A DNA stretch of 64,000 bases from Myxocyprinus asiaticus (taxonomy: Eukaryota > Chordata > Actinopteri > Cypriniformes > Catostomidae). The notes beneath the pieces were generated by a model. That model was not told the origin of the DNA, searched no databases, and was given only the letters and a program-made list of their open reading frames with translations. Each line of letters starts with the position of its first letter. Positions within the stretch are counted from its first letter, which is position 1. Below, piece after piece: positions 44,108 through 54,291 of this stretch. A program made the translations under genes and the position numbers. The DNA lies in contig NC_059358.1 in assembly GCF_019703515.2 (NCBI RefSeq), positions 44,526,594 to 44,590,593 on the forward strand. Direction: 5' to 3'.

Positions 44108-46460
44108 CATCTCGGTTACGAACATAACCTTGTTTCCCTGAGAGGGAACGGGACGTTGCGTAATGACACAATTTGGACTACATCAGTGGTCACGTTGTCT
44201 GAAGCTTGTATACAATTACGGCAATTGATTGGCTAACTGCGCTTAACCGATGGCCATAGGGAGCCATGCCACAGTGTTGGGCCTCATGTATTCAGATAGA
44301 AGACAAAGGCAGGCCTAACACAGTCGTAAAACCTAACTCAGGCCCACATACCAAGTCATAAATTTTACTGATAAAAACCGCGCCAAAATCAAACAAAGGG
44401 AGTCCAAAACAGACTACAAATCCCATGAAGCCTTGCTCACTAAAGGATCGAACTCTCAACTCATATTGGATGAGGCACACAACAGAATGCACCTCAACCA
44501 TGACATCATCAGGAGTAGAAATACCTCTGAGATGCTTCCGGGATTTGCTTCCAGCAACTTTGCTCGCTGTGCGTAGATGCAGCTCATCGCTGCTCTCAGG
44601 TGTAGCCTCGTGGCACAAGGAAGTAACGTCCGACTTGAAACTGTGGCCATACAATCTCCATCTCGCTGGACGAGTTGAGATTACTCTGTTTTCCACCGAA
44701 CACTCTAACGGATCCGAAGGAGACCGCCGAGCAATCCACATCTTCATCCGTTTGCCTGAAGAAGTGAAGAGAGAAAAGATTTCTCTTCCATTTTCAACCA
44801 AGTCGACGTTGCTGATTTCTCCGCCAGCCCACCGAGAATCAGCAGCCGTACCGCCCGCCGACAGAGCGAGGAAACGGCCTCCCGTCATCACCTGAGCCTC
44901 GAGGAACCAAGTCGGAGTTAAAGGATGGATGAACACACATTCTGCATCCTCATGCGATTCAAGTAAGAGGTTTACGTCTGGGCAGAGATAGAATATTATA
45001 GTGTGTTATTCTTGTGTATCAGCGTTATTGCTTGTACAGTTTACGGACTGCCATGTCCGCTCATTGCTAATACTCAGGGTATTAATTATCACAAATTTGA
45101 TTTGCTGTATTGTAGTCCAACCACATTGAACTGTTGTGCATTTCCGCCATCGCGGGTGAGACCGGCAAACTGAGTTTATCCATTAAAGAATCAAAGACCG
45201 CGGGACAGTTTACGAGCCGTCCACCACGTCTCTGAGTGATAAACTAACTGCTGCTTTCTCTCCCACGATCGCAAAATCGGCTTTGGGGCCGTCACTTAAT
45301 TCTCTCTCTCTCTCTCGTATTAACCACACACGCGATCCCTCACAAACATTCTCGCACATGTTTTTGGCTAGTAGATAGCTTCGTGATAAAGCTCAGCTTT
45401 GTCCCTAAGCTACCATTGACTGGTTTCTCTCTGCCCTCATTCGCGGCCATATTTTCTGGCCGGAAGTCTCGCGTGACATACTCTCCACGAGAGTCACGGC
45501 TGCCATTTTGTGCGCGTCCCTCCTTACACACACACACACACTCTCACACACACACTACCTTTTAAATTATAGGATTATTTTGATTTCCATATCTAATCAT
45601 ATCACTGTTTAGTTTGTAGTTGTAAGTCAGAAGTTTATTGACTGCATTGTATTAATTATTAATTGATATTACTGCATAAATAAACTTTGTTATATTACAA
45701 AGAGAAGTGTTTTGGTTTGTTTTGCATACACCTGTGTCATACTGACGGGATGTCAGTGCTCAGATTCAAGGCTTCATTCATTGTTTTTTTCCCGAAAATC
45801 GATATTTTTCAGATGTCGATTTTCCTAAGACAACAATCTAATATTGAGACTGTTATACTATCTGGTTATTAGTCCCTGATTCCAGGGTGGTGCCCCATCA
45901 ATATTAGTCCTTATGAATATTCTATTGATTTTTGATAATTGATAATTATCTTTGATGATTGTTGTATTTGAATGATCAATAAGCTAGTGTTAATTTTAAC
46001 TAATGTTTCATCGATGTTAATGATTAATGATTATTTTTGATAATTGTTGATTTAAAGGATAAAAAAAACTAACATTGATTCTCATCAATGTTCTATTGAT
46101 TTTAATAATTAATAATTATCTTTGATAATTATTAATTATTGCTAATAACCAAACCCGCTCCTAAACGTAGCACACTACATTTACTGGAGCCCCATATGAG
46201 GTTTTAATGAGTTAGATTCAACTAATTAATTTAGATATGAATTAATAACTAAAGAAATAATTACCAATTATTTCTGATAGTAACACTGATCTAAACAACC
46301 AGTATAGCCCTACAACAGGCTCCATACAGGTGAAAGCTTGGCACCATCTTGCCAGGTTTTCTGCAACAGGCCCAAGCCTATGCAGCAACTATAGTGTGTA
46401 GTCAACCACGCAACATCTCGTTCCCTCTCAGGGAACCAAGGTTACGTTCGTAACCAAGAC
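44108..46460. repeat. Palindromic-ended repeat, split by a solo LTR
   Basis: CTCGGTTACGAACATAACCT at 44111, with the following TGTTTCCCTGAGAGGGAACG, is mirrored near 46400-46450: CTCGTTCCCTCTCAGGGAAC then AAGGTTACGTTCGTAACCAAG. The arms are about 50 bases. Removing the LTR leaves roughly 310 bases, close to the 301-bp hairpin unit at 27108-27408. The GGTTAC..GTAACC and GTTCCCT words are shared in style. It may be a DIRS-type terminus. Confidence 0.55.
44271..46318 (+). mobile_element. Solo LTR, plus orientation, 4-bp duplication ACAG
   Basis: The LTR, 44275-46314 (2,040 bp), starts TGTTGGGCCTCATGTATTC and ends AGCCCTACA. ACAG lies on both sides (44271-44274 and 46315-46318). It is the same family as the LTRs at 47847 and 54292 but in opposite orientation and clearly more diverged. 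A polyadenylation signal AATAAA is at 45679-45684. A CT run (45302) and CA runs (45529) correspond to GA and GT runs in the other copies. A solo LTR arises when two LTRs recombine and the interior is lost. The 214-codon minus-strand and 156-codon plus-strand frames inside it are not supported as genes. Confidence 0.92.
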
Positions 46461-46835
46461 GTTCCCTTTTGAAGGAGTAATGATGCAATTGGGATGAATA
46501 CAATCACGCCATGCGAACAGTAGCTGCCAACTCTCTAAGCCCGTGTGGCAAGCTTATAGTGGCGTACAAGCGAGCTATGGAATATAAACCTCATGAACTT
46601 ACTCCTGTTCCGACAGAGAGAGGGTCACAGAAAGGCTGTTCCATAATGTATATCGCATCTAAGCGCATTCAGTGAGATATGCAGATATAAACAAGGAGAG
46701 AGCACGTTGTTTTAATTTTGGTTTCACTCATGCCAAGATATGTAATCATTTGTGTGACTGCGTGTACTATACTGAAGCCCCTGTATCCGTTTGGTTCGGA
46801 TACATGTACCATTGCAGCCCTAATATATATATATA

Positions 46836-47815
46836 ATGTTGGAAGATGTATCCCGTGGTCATGGAAAAGATGTTACTGTGTTTCAGAAGGGTCAAATTAT
46901 TGGCCTGCATCAAGCAAAGAAAACAACTAAGGAGAATGCTGAAATCACTGGAATTGGGTTAAGGACTATCCAACACATTATTAAAACCTGGACAGTAGTG
47001 GTGAATCATCAGCTTTGCGGAAGAAATGTGGTTGGAAAAAAATCTTAAATGATCATGATCTGAGATCACTAAAATGCTTTTTGAAATAACATTGTAAAAA
47101 ATCGACAGTTGAACTCATGGCTATGTTTAATAATGTAAGTCAGAGCATTTCCAAATGCACAATGCGATGAGAACTTACAGAATTGGGACTAAATAGCTGT
47201 GTGGCCACAAGAAAGCCTAGTTTAGTGAGGCTAATCAGAAAAAAACAACTTCAATTTACTAAGGAGCATAAAGATTGGACTGTGGAGCAATGGAAAAATG
47301 TCATGTGGTCTGATGAGTCCAGATTTACCCTATTTCAAAGCGATGGGCATGTCAGAGTAAGAAGGGAAGTGCATGAAGCGATGCACCCGTCATGCATAGT
47401 GCCCACTGTACAAGCCTCTGGAGGTAGTGTTATGATCAAGGGTTGCTTCAATTGGTCAAGTCTAGGCTCAGCTACATTATTAATAAGTCAGCTGACTACC
47501 TGAAATGTACTGATTGACCATGTTATACCATCAATGGATTTTTTCTCCCCTGAAGGCACGGACATATTCCAGGATGACAATGCCAAAGATTCATCTGGCT
47601 CAAACTGTGAAAGAGTGGTTCAGGGAGAATGAGGAATCATTTCCACACATGAATTGGCCAGTCCTGAGCTTAACCCCATTGAAAGTCTTTGGTATGTGCT
47701 GGAGAAGTCTTTTTGGAGTGGTTCAACTCTCCAGTCATCAACACAAGATCTCGGACAAAAATTAATGCAACTCTGGACTGAAATAAATGTGAAGTTGCAT
47801 AAGGTTGTCGAAGGC
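46836..47815 (+). pseudogene. Tc1-like transposase D remnant
   Basis: Four short frames carry parts of one transposase. 46836-47048: helix-turn-helix 'VFQKGQIIGLHQAKKT' and 'TGIGLRTIQHIIKTW'. 47183-47503: 'FTKEHKDWTVEQWKNVMWSD' with the first Asp in 'WSDESRFTLF', then 'IVPTVQASGGSVMIKG'. A middle piece near 47560-47590 has 'FQDDNA', with the second Asp. 47654-47851 has the Glu in 'SPELNPIESLWYVLEKSF' and 'EINVKLHKVVE', after which similarity ends near 47815. No terminal inverted repeats were found, so the element is truncated at both ends. The LTR element at 47847 begins about 30 bases later. Confidence 0.8.
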
Positions 47816-47846
47816 AGTGTATATAGTGTTGTAGGACATTTGGTAG

Positions 47847-49723
47847 TGTAGGGCTTTACTGGTTGTTTAGATCAGTGTTACTATCAGAAATAATTAATAA
47901 TTATTTCTGTAGTTATTAATCAATATTTAAATTAATTAATTGTATCTAACTCATTAAAACCTCATATGGAACTCCAGTAAATGTAGTGTGCTACGTTTAG
48001 GAGCAAGTTTGGTTATTAGCAATAATTAATAATTATCAAAGATAATTATTAATTATTAAAATCCATAGAACATTGATGAGAATCAATGTTAGCTTTTTTT
48101 TAATCCTTTAAAATCAACACTTATCAAAGATAATCGTTAATTGTTAACATCGATGAAACATTAATTAAAATTAACACTAGCTTATTGATCATTCAGATTC
48201 AATCAAAGATAATTATCAATTATCAAAAATCAATAGAATATTAATATGGATTAACATTGACGGGGCACCACCCTGAAATCAGGGACTAATAACCGAATAT
48301 TAAAACAGTCTCAATATTAGATTGTTTTCTTAGGAAAATCGACATCCGAAGAATATCGATTTTCGAATAAAAAAACAATGAATGAAGGTTTGAATCCGAG
48401 CACTGACATCCCGTCAGCACGACACAGGCGTATGCAAAACAAACCAAAACACTTCTCTTTGTAATATAAACAAAGTTTATTTATGCAGTAATATCAATTA
48501 ATAATTAATACAATGCAGTCAATAAACTTCCGACTTACAACTACAAACTAAACAGTGATATGATTAGATATGGAAATAAAAATAATCCTATAACACATAA
48601 GGTGTGTGTGTGTGACAGTGTGTGTGTGTGTGTCAGTGTGGTTAGTGAGAGAGAGAGAGAGATTATTAAGTGACAGCCCGAAAGCTGATTTTGCGATAGC
48701 TGGAGATGAAGCAGCCGTGTTCATCACTCAGAGACATGGTTTTACGAGCGGGGCTCGTAAAAGTCCCTTGTTATTTGACTCTTTAATGGATGAACTCAGT
48801 TGCTGTCTCACCCGCGATGGCGAAAATGCACAACAGTCCAATTTGGTTGGACTACAATACAGCAAAACAAATTCGTGATAATTAATACCCTGAGTATTAA
48901 TAATTAGCGGACATGGCGGTCCGTAAACTGTACAAGCAAAAACCTTGAAACACAAGAATAACACGCTATAATATTCTATCTCTGCCCAGACGTAAACCTC
49001 TTACTTGAATCGCATGAGGACACAGGTAGAATGTGTTTTCCTCCGTCCTTTAACTTTGACCTGGTTTCTTGAGGCTCGTGTGATGACGAGAGGTCGTTTC
49101 CTCGCGCTGTCGGCGGGCGGTACGGCTGTTGATTCTCAGAGGGCGGTACGGCTGTTGATTCTCGGCGGGCTGGCGGAGAACTCAGAAATGTCGACTTGAT
49201 TGAAGATGGAAGAGAAATCTTTAATCTCTTCACTTCTGTAGGCCAACGGATGAAGATGCGAATTGCTCGGCGGTCTCCTTCGGATCCGTTAGAGTGTTTG
49301 GTTGAACACAGGGTAATCTCAACTCGTCCAGCGAGATGGAGATTGTATGGCTACAGTTTCAAGTCGGACATTACTTCCTTATGCCACGAGGTTACACCGG
49401 AGAGCAGCAAAAAGCTACGTCCGTATTCGGTGAACGAAGTCGCCGGAAGCGAAATCTTTAAGCATTTCAGAATTATTTGAACTCCTGATGATGTCATGTT
49501 TGAGGGACGTTCTGTTGTGTGCCTCATCCAATAGGAGTTGAGAGCTCGATCCTTTAGTGAGCAAGGCTTCATGGATTTGTAGTCTGTTTTGGACTCCCTT
49601 TGTTTGATTTTGGCGCGATTTTTATCAGTAAGATTTACGACTTAGAAGGAGGGGGCTTGAGGAATGTTTTTTATGACTGTTAGGCCTGCCTTTGTCTTCT
49701 ATTTGAATACATGAGGCCCAACA
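47847..49723 (-). repeat. 3' LTR of the retrovirus-like element
   Basis: On the minus strand it starts TGTTGGGCCTCATGTATTC and ends AGCCCTACA. AATAAA lies at 48481-48476. GA and GT microsatellites lie at 48600-48661. Downstream of the AATAAA is an A/T-rich zone of imperfect repeats at about 47860-48260. At 1.88 kb it is longer than most retroviral LTRs. Open frames in both strands recur in the other LTR only because the sequence is duplicated. Confidence 0.95.
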
Positions 49724-49734
49724 TTCCCCCCTTT
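49724..49734 (-). promoter_or_regulatory. Polypurine tract
   Basis: On the minus strand AAAGGGGGGAA directly precedes the 3' LTR start TGTTGG. In retroelements this RNase H-resistant tract primes plus-strand DNA synthesis. Confidence 0.9.
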
Positions 49735-50104
49735 GTTCTGAAGAGTTGGTTGTTGTCCAGCATCTTTAGAGCAACTGAAGGGCCGAACAGTTCTTGTCAG
49801 TTCACAGTAACCTGTGGGTTACGCCATCCATGTATTCCTGATAGGAAAGAGAAATGGTTGCACAGTCCATACAGTTCATTAGAGTTCACAGAGGTTTTAT
49901 CGTCTGGACAGAGATTGAGGCACATCTGGGCATAGAACTTCTAGCTAATTCTAAAACTACATTCATCACACATAAATATTTCAAGTTATTGGAACGCACA
50001 GCATTAACCATAACACAATCCTTTGTTGTTCTTTGGTCATAACACAAAATCAAAGTAGAACCTGACATTGGTTACTAGGAACAAAATGTTAGAGGAAAGG
50101 AGGG
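49735..50104. other. Non-coding 3' part of the LTR element
   Basis: Lies between the end of the Env-like frame and the polypurine tract. No coding frame is recognised; the 60-74 codon frames on either strand are not supported. Confidence 0.5.
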
Positions 50105-51300
50105 TTAAAGGTTAAAAGGCTTATCCTTGGAAATGATGGAGTTAACCTGTGTGATGGGCTCAGACTGGTGTGTAAAACGCGGCTGTATGAGAAGTGAGTC
50201 CAGTCTGGCCTGTAGGTGTTGAATGTACCTGTACATGGCGTGTGCAATAATTGCGATGATGATCCAACCACTAAGGAGGAGCCAGAGGGCAACCAAACTG
50301 ATAGGGTGTTCTCGGTAAGATGACGATCTGCTTATGTGACTATGAAATATAGTGGTCAAGCCAGTCGGTTTGAGACTGAACTTCACGAATTCCATCCCTT
50401 CAGCCTGAAGCTGCTGTCGAAGGGTGTCATCAACGATGAGGCTGTGGCCTCTAAATGCGTCCATGATCTCAGTTTCTGCATCATGTTTGTTGACATTGAG
50501 ATGATGGAGGACAATATCGTCAGTGTGCACGCTGGCTCCTTGGGGAACCATTAAGAACACCGTTTGGTTTGGTAGCCTTGGTTTAGTGGCCTTAGCTTAG
50601 TGGCTGTATCATGGCAGTCGTATGACTTCGGTGGCTGGTGTTAACGAGCCAGCGACTGCCTGCTCGCTCTACCTTTGTTTCTGTTCCTTCATCTTTGATG
50701 GACATGCTATCATGACACTTGTTCATGGAATTCGGCTCTTTGGCCGCAGAGGTAGTTAGTCACCTCTCTAACAAAGGGGTTGCGTTTTGACAAACCCAAT
50801 GTATGTACTTTGTCTTGGTACACATGTTTAAGTTAGAGATAAGGTAGAGCGAGGGGTCCTCATCATGGTAGGCGAGTGTTGGTGGTGTTTTGAGGTGAAT
50901 GTGTGCATTACCTCTCTGAAAACCAACATTAAATACAGATTTTAGTCTATATATATTCTGCCTATGATGGTAGATTGAGGATAAATCCTATTTTGAGGTT
51001 CTGAGGATTTACATGGATTGGAATTTCAATGCCAAAACTATATGCCATGTGTATCTGTGAAGGTTGCACAATGGAGATAGTAGCAGATCTAAGGATTTAT
51101 TCGAAAAGGTCTAGGGAGACCAGGTAAGCTGGAATCCTTCCACCACTCAGACTGTTGACTGAGGAGCTAATTTCCCTGAGGAGGTCCTGCATTAGATCTT
51201 TAACGATACACGCATAAGTTGTTTTCACTGACAAAGTCCCTAAAGTGTGCAAAGTTTTATTGATAAGAACGGATTGCAAATTTACAGTGACTATAGTACC
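50105..51300 (-). pseudogene. Envelope-like remnant of the LTR element
   Basis: Two open pieces, 51279-51097 and 50560-50105, bracket a stretch with several stops. The second ends with a clear membrane span ('PISLVALWLLLSGWIIIAII') followed by a short basic tail ('AHAMYRYIQHLQARLDSLL'), as in a retroviral transmembrane subunit. Between them, around 50750-50900, Cys-containing words such as 'NLNMCTKTKYIHWVCQN' suggest ectodomain sequence. The N-terminal surface part is missing, lost with the polymerase region. The pieces are in different frames and separated by stops, so no product is expected. Assignment as Env is from layout and membrane topology. Confidence 0.65.
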
Positions 51301-51445
51301 CTGAAGGGTTTTACCCAGGCCCTGTAATTGTTCTTATTGGAGTCGTCGTCTCTGCTGGATTTTTGGACGATGGCGACATGTGTATCTGAAGCTGGCGAAC
51401 TGTTTTCTGGACCAAGTGGTCTCGGTATGTCAACCTGAGCCCACG
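51301..51445 (-). other. Probable deletion junction in the LTR element
   Basis: Protease-like sequence ends near 51450 and Env-like sequence begins near 51300. The expected reverse transcriptase, RNase H and integrase domains do not occur anywhere in the 4,568-bp interior. Confidence 0.6.
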
Positions 51446-51449
51446 TGTC

Positions 51450-51890
51450 CACGACGGCAGTCAATGAGCGGAGCCAATCGGTTCAGTAGGTCCTGGCCAA
51501 CTAACAGTGGTTCCGTATTAATGGGACATATGTAAACAGGGTATGTTAGCATCATCCCTTGAAAGGTGTCAATCCAGGCCCGTTTTGTGATAGACGATCT
51601 ATCTTGTGTGTAGCTTGTGACGTTTACAATACAGGTCTCTGTCTATAACGGTTTGCCAAGGGAGAGCTTTGCTCTAGCCACCTCTGCGAAGGTGTTGGAA
51701 CCCATTAGACTATTTCGGAACCGGTGTCGAGTAGTGCGTGGGAGCGGAATGACCCATGTGTCAGGCGTTGCCCTTACGGTACAGATCGCCCAAGAAGGTC
51801 AGAAAAGGAGGGTGTGGCATGTTAGGAGTGACTGTTTTGGGGAGCAACTTGGACACTGTTCCCCTTTTCCCGACCTACAAAGTAAACTTT
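51450..51890 (-). pseudogene. Retroviral-type aspartic protease remnant
   Basis: On the minus strand near 51730 the sequence reads 'SHALLDTGSEIV' and then a stop. The Asp-Thr-Gly triad is the active-site signature of retropepsins, which cleave Gag and Pol. Around 51490 'EPLLVGQDLLNRLAPLIDCR' matches the C-terminal flap and Gly-x-Asp-Leu pattern of the same fold. The halves are in different contexts, with at least one stop and frame change between them. It follows the gag ORF, as in gag-pro-pol order. Too short and broken to be active. Confidence 0.7.
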
Positions 51891-51920
51891 GGCGTTAACG
51901 GGAGGGGGTACATCGTCTAG

Positions 51921-53228
51921 TCATACTGACGAGGTTTCAGCGCCGTGTTCCTTTGAGGAGGTCGACGGACCTGGTGAACACCGGAGCACGTCAAGCTTAG
52001 TTACTAACTCAGTCAAGCGTCTCCTTATATCCTCCATTTCCTCTCTCAAATCTTGTTCTCTGAGGGGATTTGAAACCTTGCCTACCCACTCACCTTCTTG
52101 TTTGGGTTTTCGTTCGAAACGCGCATTTCTTTTCGGCCGGCGAACGTTTTGTTGTTTAGGCCTGCCGTGACCCTGGGGGTGTGTCTGGTCACCACCCCCC
52201 TGGTTCTGTTGCCTACCCTGCTGGCGGGGTGATCGCCACCTTTGGGGTCCTGTTCTAGCATTCACCTTAACGCGAGGCATTTCGTTGCCTTCAAGCGCTA
52301 GGTCTGCATATGAGGCTTGGATCCCCAGGGCTCTGGCGTCACCTTCGTGCCCTCGGGCAGGGCGCACTCGTGTCTCCCATGCCAGTTGCACGTATCTTCT
52401 GATTTCCTGCATGGTGGGGTTGCCCATTCTGCAGTGCATCATGACGTCATATCGCACGCACTCGTGGAGGTTGTGAAGGAAAAGAGACTTGAAAGCTCGT
52501 TCCTCCTCCAGACCTGGTGCATTACTTCCTTGGAAGTACGTGGTTCTCAGGCGTCTATAATACTCACGCGGAGGCTCGTGCCTCTTCTGGGTGATGACGA
52601 AAGCAGCTATGGTAGCGGAGGCTTCGTCGATATACAGCGAATACTCCTCGCGTAGGGCTCTACACAGAGCTGAGTAGCGGTTTTGTGTACCAGTCGGTAG
52701 CGTTTCCATGAACGCATGGACACTCCTTACCGTGGTCTTCCATATGAGCTTGAGTTTTTCACGCGATGAAGCGTAAGGCAAATCAATCAGGCAGTGCTCA
52801 ATTTCCCTAAGATAATTGTCGATGTTTGAATCTCGATTACTTGGGTCAAAGCGTTCTATGTCCCCTGCGAGGGACTCGAGTTGTCGGATGCGCAAGCGCT
52901 GGTGTCGGTATGACCATGGGTCGTCCGAGTCATCCGAAACATCATAGTCACTCGGATCGCTATAGCGATGAGGACGACTTCCTCCCCTTCGTGGTGGGGA
53001 AGGAGTCCAGTCGACGCGTGCGTACAGCTCCCTGGCTAATGGGATCTTTGAGCCACTTACACCACTCTGGGCTTGAAAATAATCGTCCCCCCTTCGTGGT
53101 GTGGAATCAGTCGGTTTGAAACGCACGGTGTCGTGACTGAAAAATGACTGAGGAGGGCAACTATAAGGAGGGGCACCTGCATCCAACCAGCGGGCCGCTG
53201 GAGGATTTTGGTGTCTTAGAGGACGAAG
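51921..53228 (-). CDS. Gag-like ORF 2 (capsid and basic tail)
   Basis: The open frame runs from 53228 to the stop at 51921; about 421 codons follow a TTG at 53186. There is no in-frame ATG before about residue 160, so it is unlikely to start translation alone. Order: Arg/Ser/Asp-rich segment (residues 60-92, 'YDVSDDSDD'); helical capsid-like region (about 110-275, 'IERFDPSNRDSNIDNYLREI' and 'YYRRLRTTYFQG'); basic Gln/Arg/Gly tail (about 295-370); and a short coiled coil ('EEMEDIRRRLTELVTKLD'). There is no Cys-Cys-His-Cys zinc knuckle, so the basic tail may do the RNA binding. It overlaps ORF 1 by 13 bases in the -1 frame. Role: virus-like particle core. The plus-strand frames here are shadows. 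Confidence 0.75.
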   Translation of the reverse strand, partial: LRPLRHQNPPAARWLDAGAPPYSCPPQSFFSHDTVRFKPTDSTPRRGDDYFQAQSGVSGSKIPLARELYARVDWTPSPPRRGGSRPHRYSDPSDYDVSDDSDDPWSYRHQRLRIRQLESLAGDIERFDPSNRDSNIDNYLREIEHCLIDLPYASSREKLKLIWKTTVRSVHAFMETLPTGTQNRYSALCRALREEYSLYIDEASATIAAFVITQKRHEPPREYYRRLRTTYFQGSNAPGLEEERAFKSLFLHNLHECVRYDVMMHCRMGNPTMQEIRRYVQLAWETRVRPARGHEGDARALGIQASYADLALEGNEMPRVKVNARTGPQRWRSPRQQGRQQNQGGGDQTHPQGHGRPKQQNVRRPKRNARFERKPKQEGEWVGKVSNPLREQDLREEMEDIRRRLTELVTKLDVLRCSPGPSTSSKEHGAETSSV

Positions 53229-53836
53229 TCAGAGACTGTACCACTAGGGGCAGCTCGGCTCCTAGCGTGTGTTCCTGGGTTTCTCAGGGGCACATTTCTA
53301 CGCGTATCGCTACAAAGGGAGCCTTCTTCTATGTCAGATGTCGTGTGGTGCGTTTCATCTGCACTTACCTGATCTGACTCTACTTTTAGCTGGGCAGCTT
53401 GAAGCTGCCTGCGCAGGGCTTCGTTTTCCTCCTGCATCCGGGCATTATCTTTCTGTGCCTGGACTTTCTCAGCTTGAGTGCACCTAATTTCTTGGTGCAG
53501 GCTGAGATTTTCCCTCTGCACCGCATGATAGCTGCTCTGCAGCTGTGCGAGCTGGGCCTGGTGCTCGGCGGTTTGCAGTTGGGTTTTGCGGTGATGAAGA
53601 AGGAACATTTGGCCCACTAGGTCCAGGATTGTGCGCATTGGCTTCCCGACCGGGTTGTTGACATAATCAACTAGTTCCTGCAATGCTTCATCACAACGAC
53701 TAACATTGTAGCCGTTAAGGTTATCTCTCTCCTCTATGGAGAGACGAAGGACAGCAGCAACTACATCTTGCAGTGCTGGGTCGACTAACCTCTGTGGAGC
53801 TTCAGCTCCAGTCACGCAGGGCGATTGGTGACTCAT
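53216..53836 (-). CDS. Gag-like ORF 1 (N-terminal, coiled coil)
   Basis: A 206-codon frame begins at ATG 53836-53834, the first long frame after the primer site, and ends at TAA 53218-53216. Residues about 10-70 form a compact acidic domain ('LSIEERDNLNGYNVSRCDEA', 'LVGQMFLLHH'). Residues about 75-155 are Gln/Glu/Ala-rich with heptad character ('QLQTAEHQAQLAQLQSSYHA', 'EENEALRRQLQAAQLKVE') and predict a coiled coil. The end is basic. Together with ORF 2 it looks like one gag gene split between two frames. Whether the split is a frameshift signal or a mutation is open. Confidence 0.7.
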   Translation of the reverse strand: MSHQSPCVTGAEAPQRLVDPALQDVVAAVLRLSIEERDNLNGYNVSRCDEALQELVDYVNNPVGKPMRTILDLVGQMFLLHHRKTQLQTAEHQAQLAQLQSSYHAVQRENLSLHQEIRCTQAEKVQAQKDNARMQEENEALRRQLQAAQLKVESDQVSADETHHTTSDIEEGSLCSDTRRNVPLRNPGTHARSRAAPSGTVSDFVL

Positions 53837-54267
53837 TTTACTGGGGCCGTAAAAATTCTTGTGATAGTGGCTCTGACAGCTTGTTGTTTTACAGTTGATA
53901 TAATGCTAACACGAAAGCACAGTTAAGAGGCTTCGACCTGTGGCTTACGGTCTACTGTTATGTAATGTGCAAATTTCACTGTGTTCTCTCTTTGGTGGAT
54001 GTCAATGAAGTGACTTGGCACCTCTCTGTAACATTTAGATGAAAGCGTTAGGAGTTAAATAACAACAACAGCAGGTTTTAAGCAGACTATAGTAAATTTA
54101 CCAACCCCTAATTCACTCTTAAGAGCACTTTCACACCACACTGGCTTATGTTTGGCAAGTTGTGAGAAGTAAATTGTCAAACAGAACCAAACTTTGAAGT
54201 AAGGATTTCAAGTTATTACTTTGGATTCTTATGCATACACACTGTGACAGAACTGGCACGTAGGATG
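53837..54267 (-). other. Leader region of the LTR element
   Basis: About 430 bases between primer site and first gag ATG. Packaging signals and a splice donor would be expected here, but I cannot identify them with confidence. Confidence 0.5.
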
Positions 54268-54284
54268 CCTCACACGGGGCACCA
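54268..54284 (-). promoter_or_regulatory. tRNA primer-binding site, matches elongator tRNA-Met
   Basis: On the minus strand TGGTGCCCCGTGTGAGG begins 7 bases after the LTR end. From general knowledge, vertebrate elongator tRNA-Met ends CCTCACACGGGGCA plus CCA, an exact 17-base complement. This tRNA would prime minus-strand DNA synthesis. Confidence 0.88.
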
Positions 54285-54291
54285 ATCATTA

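Larger units (their letters stand above)
43889..46822. mobile_element. hAT-like element 'TAGGGCTGCAATGGTACA' holding nested insertions
   Basis: TAGGGCTGCAATGGTACA at 43889 is an exact inverse of TGTACCATTGCAGCCCTA at 46822. The flanks GCATATAT and ATATATAT agree at 6 of 8 positions. The host element is split by a palindromic-ended repeat (about 44108-46460) that itself holds a solo LTR (44275-46314). A related fragment is at 36079-36287. The outer element encodes no visible protein. Confidence 0.65.

Noticed and set aside
44292..44936. 214-codon antisense frame in the solo LTR, partly conserved in the two other LTRs
   Set aside because: Comparing copies by eye, differences fall at first and second codon positions at least as often as third, so there is no sign of selection on this frame or on the opposite 156-codon frame.
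48728..48964. Identical 78-codon and 85-codon frames at 48.7-49.2 kb and 55.2-55.7 kb, as if a duplicated gene
   Set aside because: They are the same positions in the two LTRs; identity reflects LTR duplication, not conserved protein.
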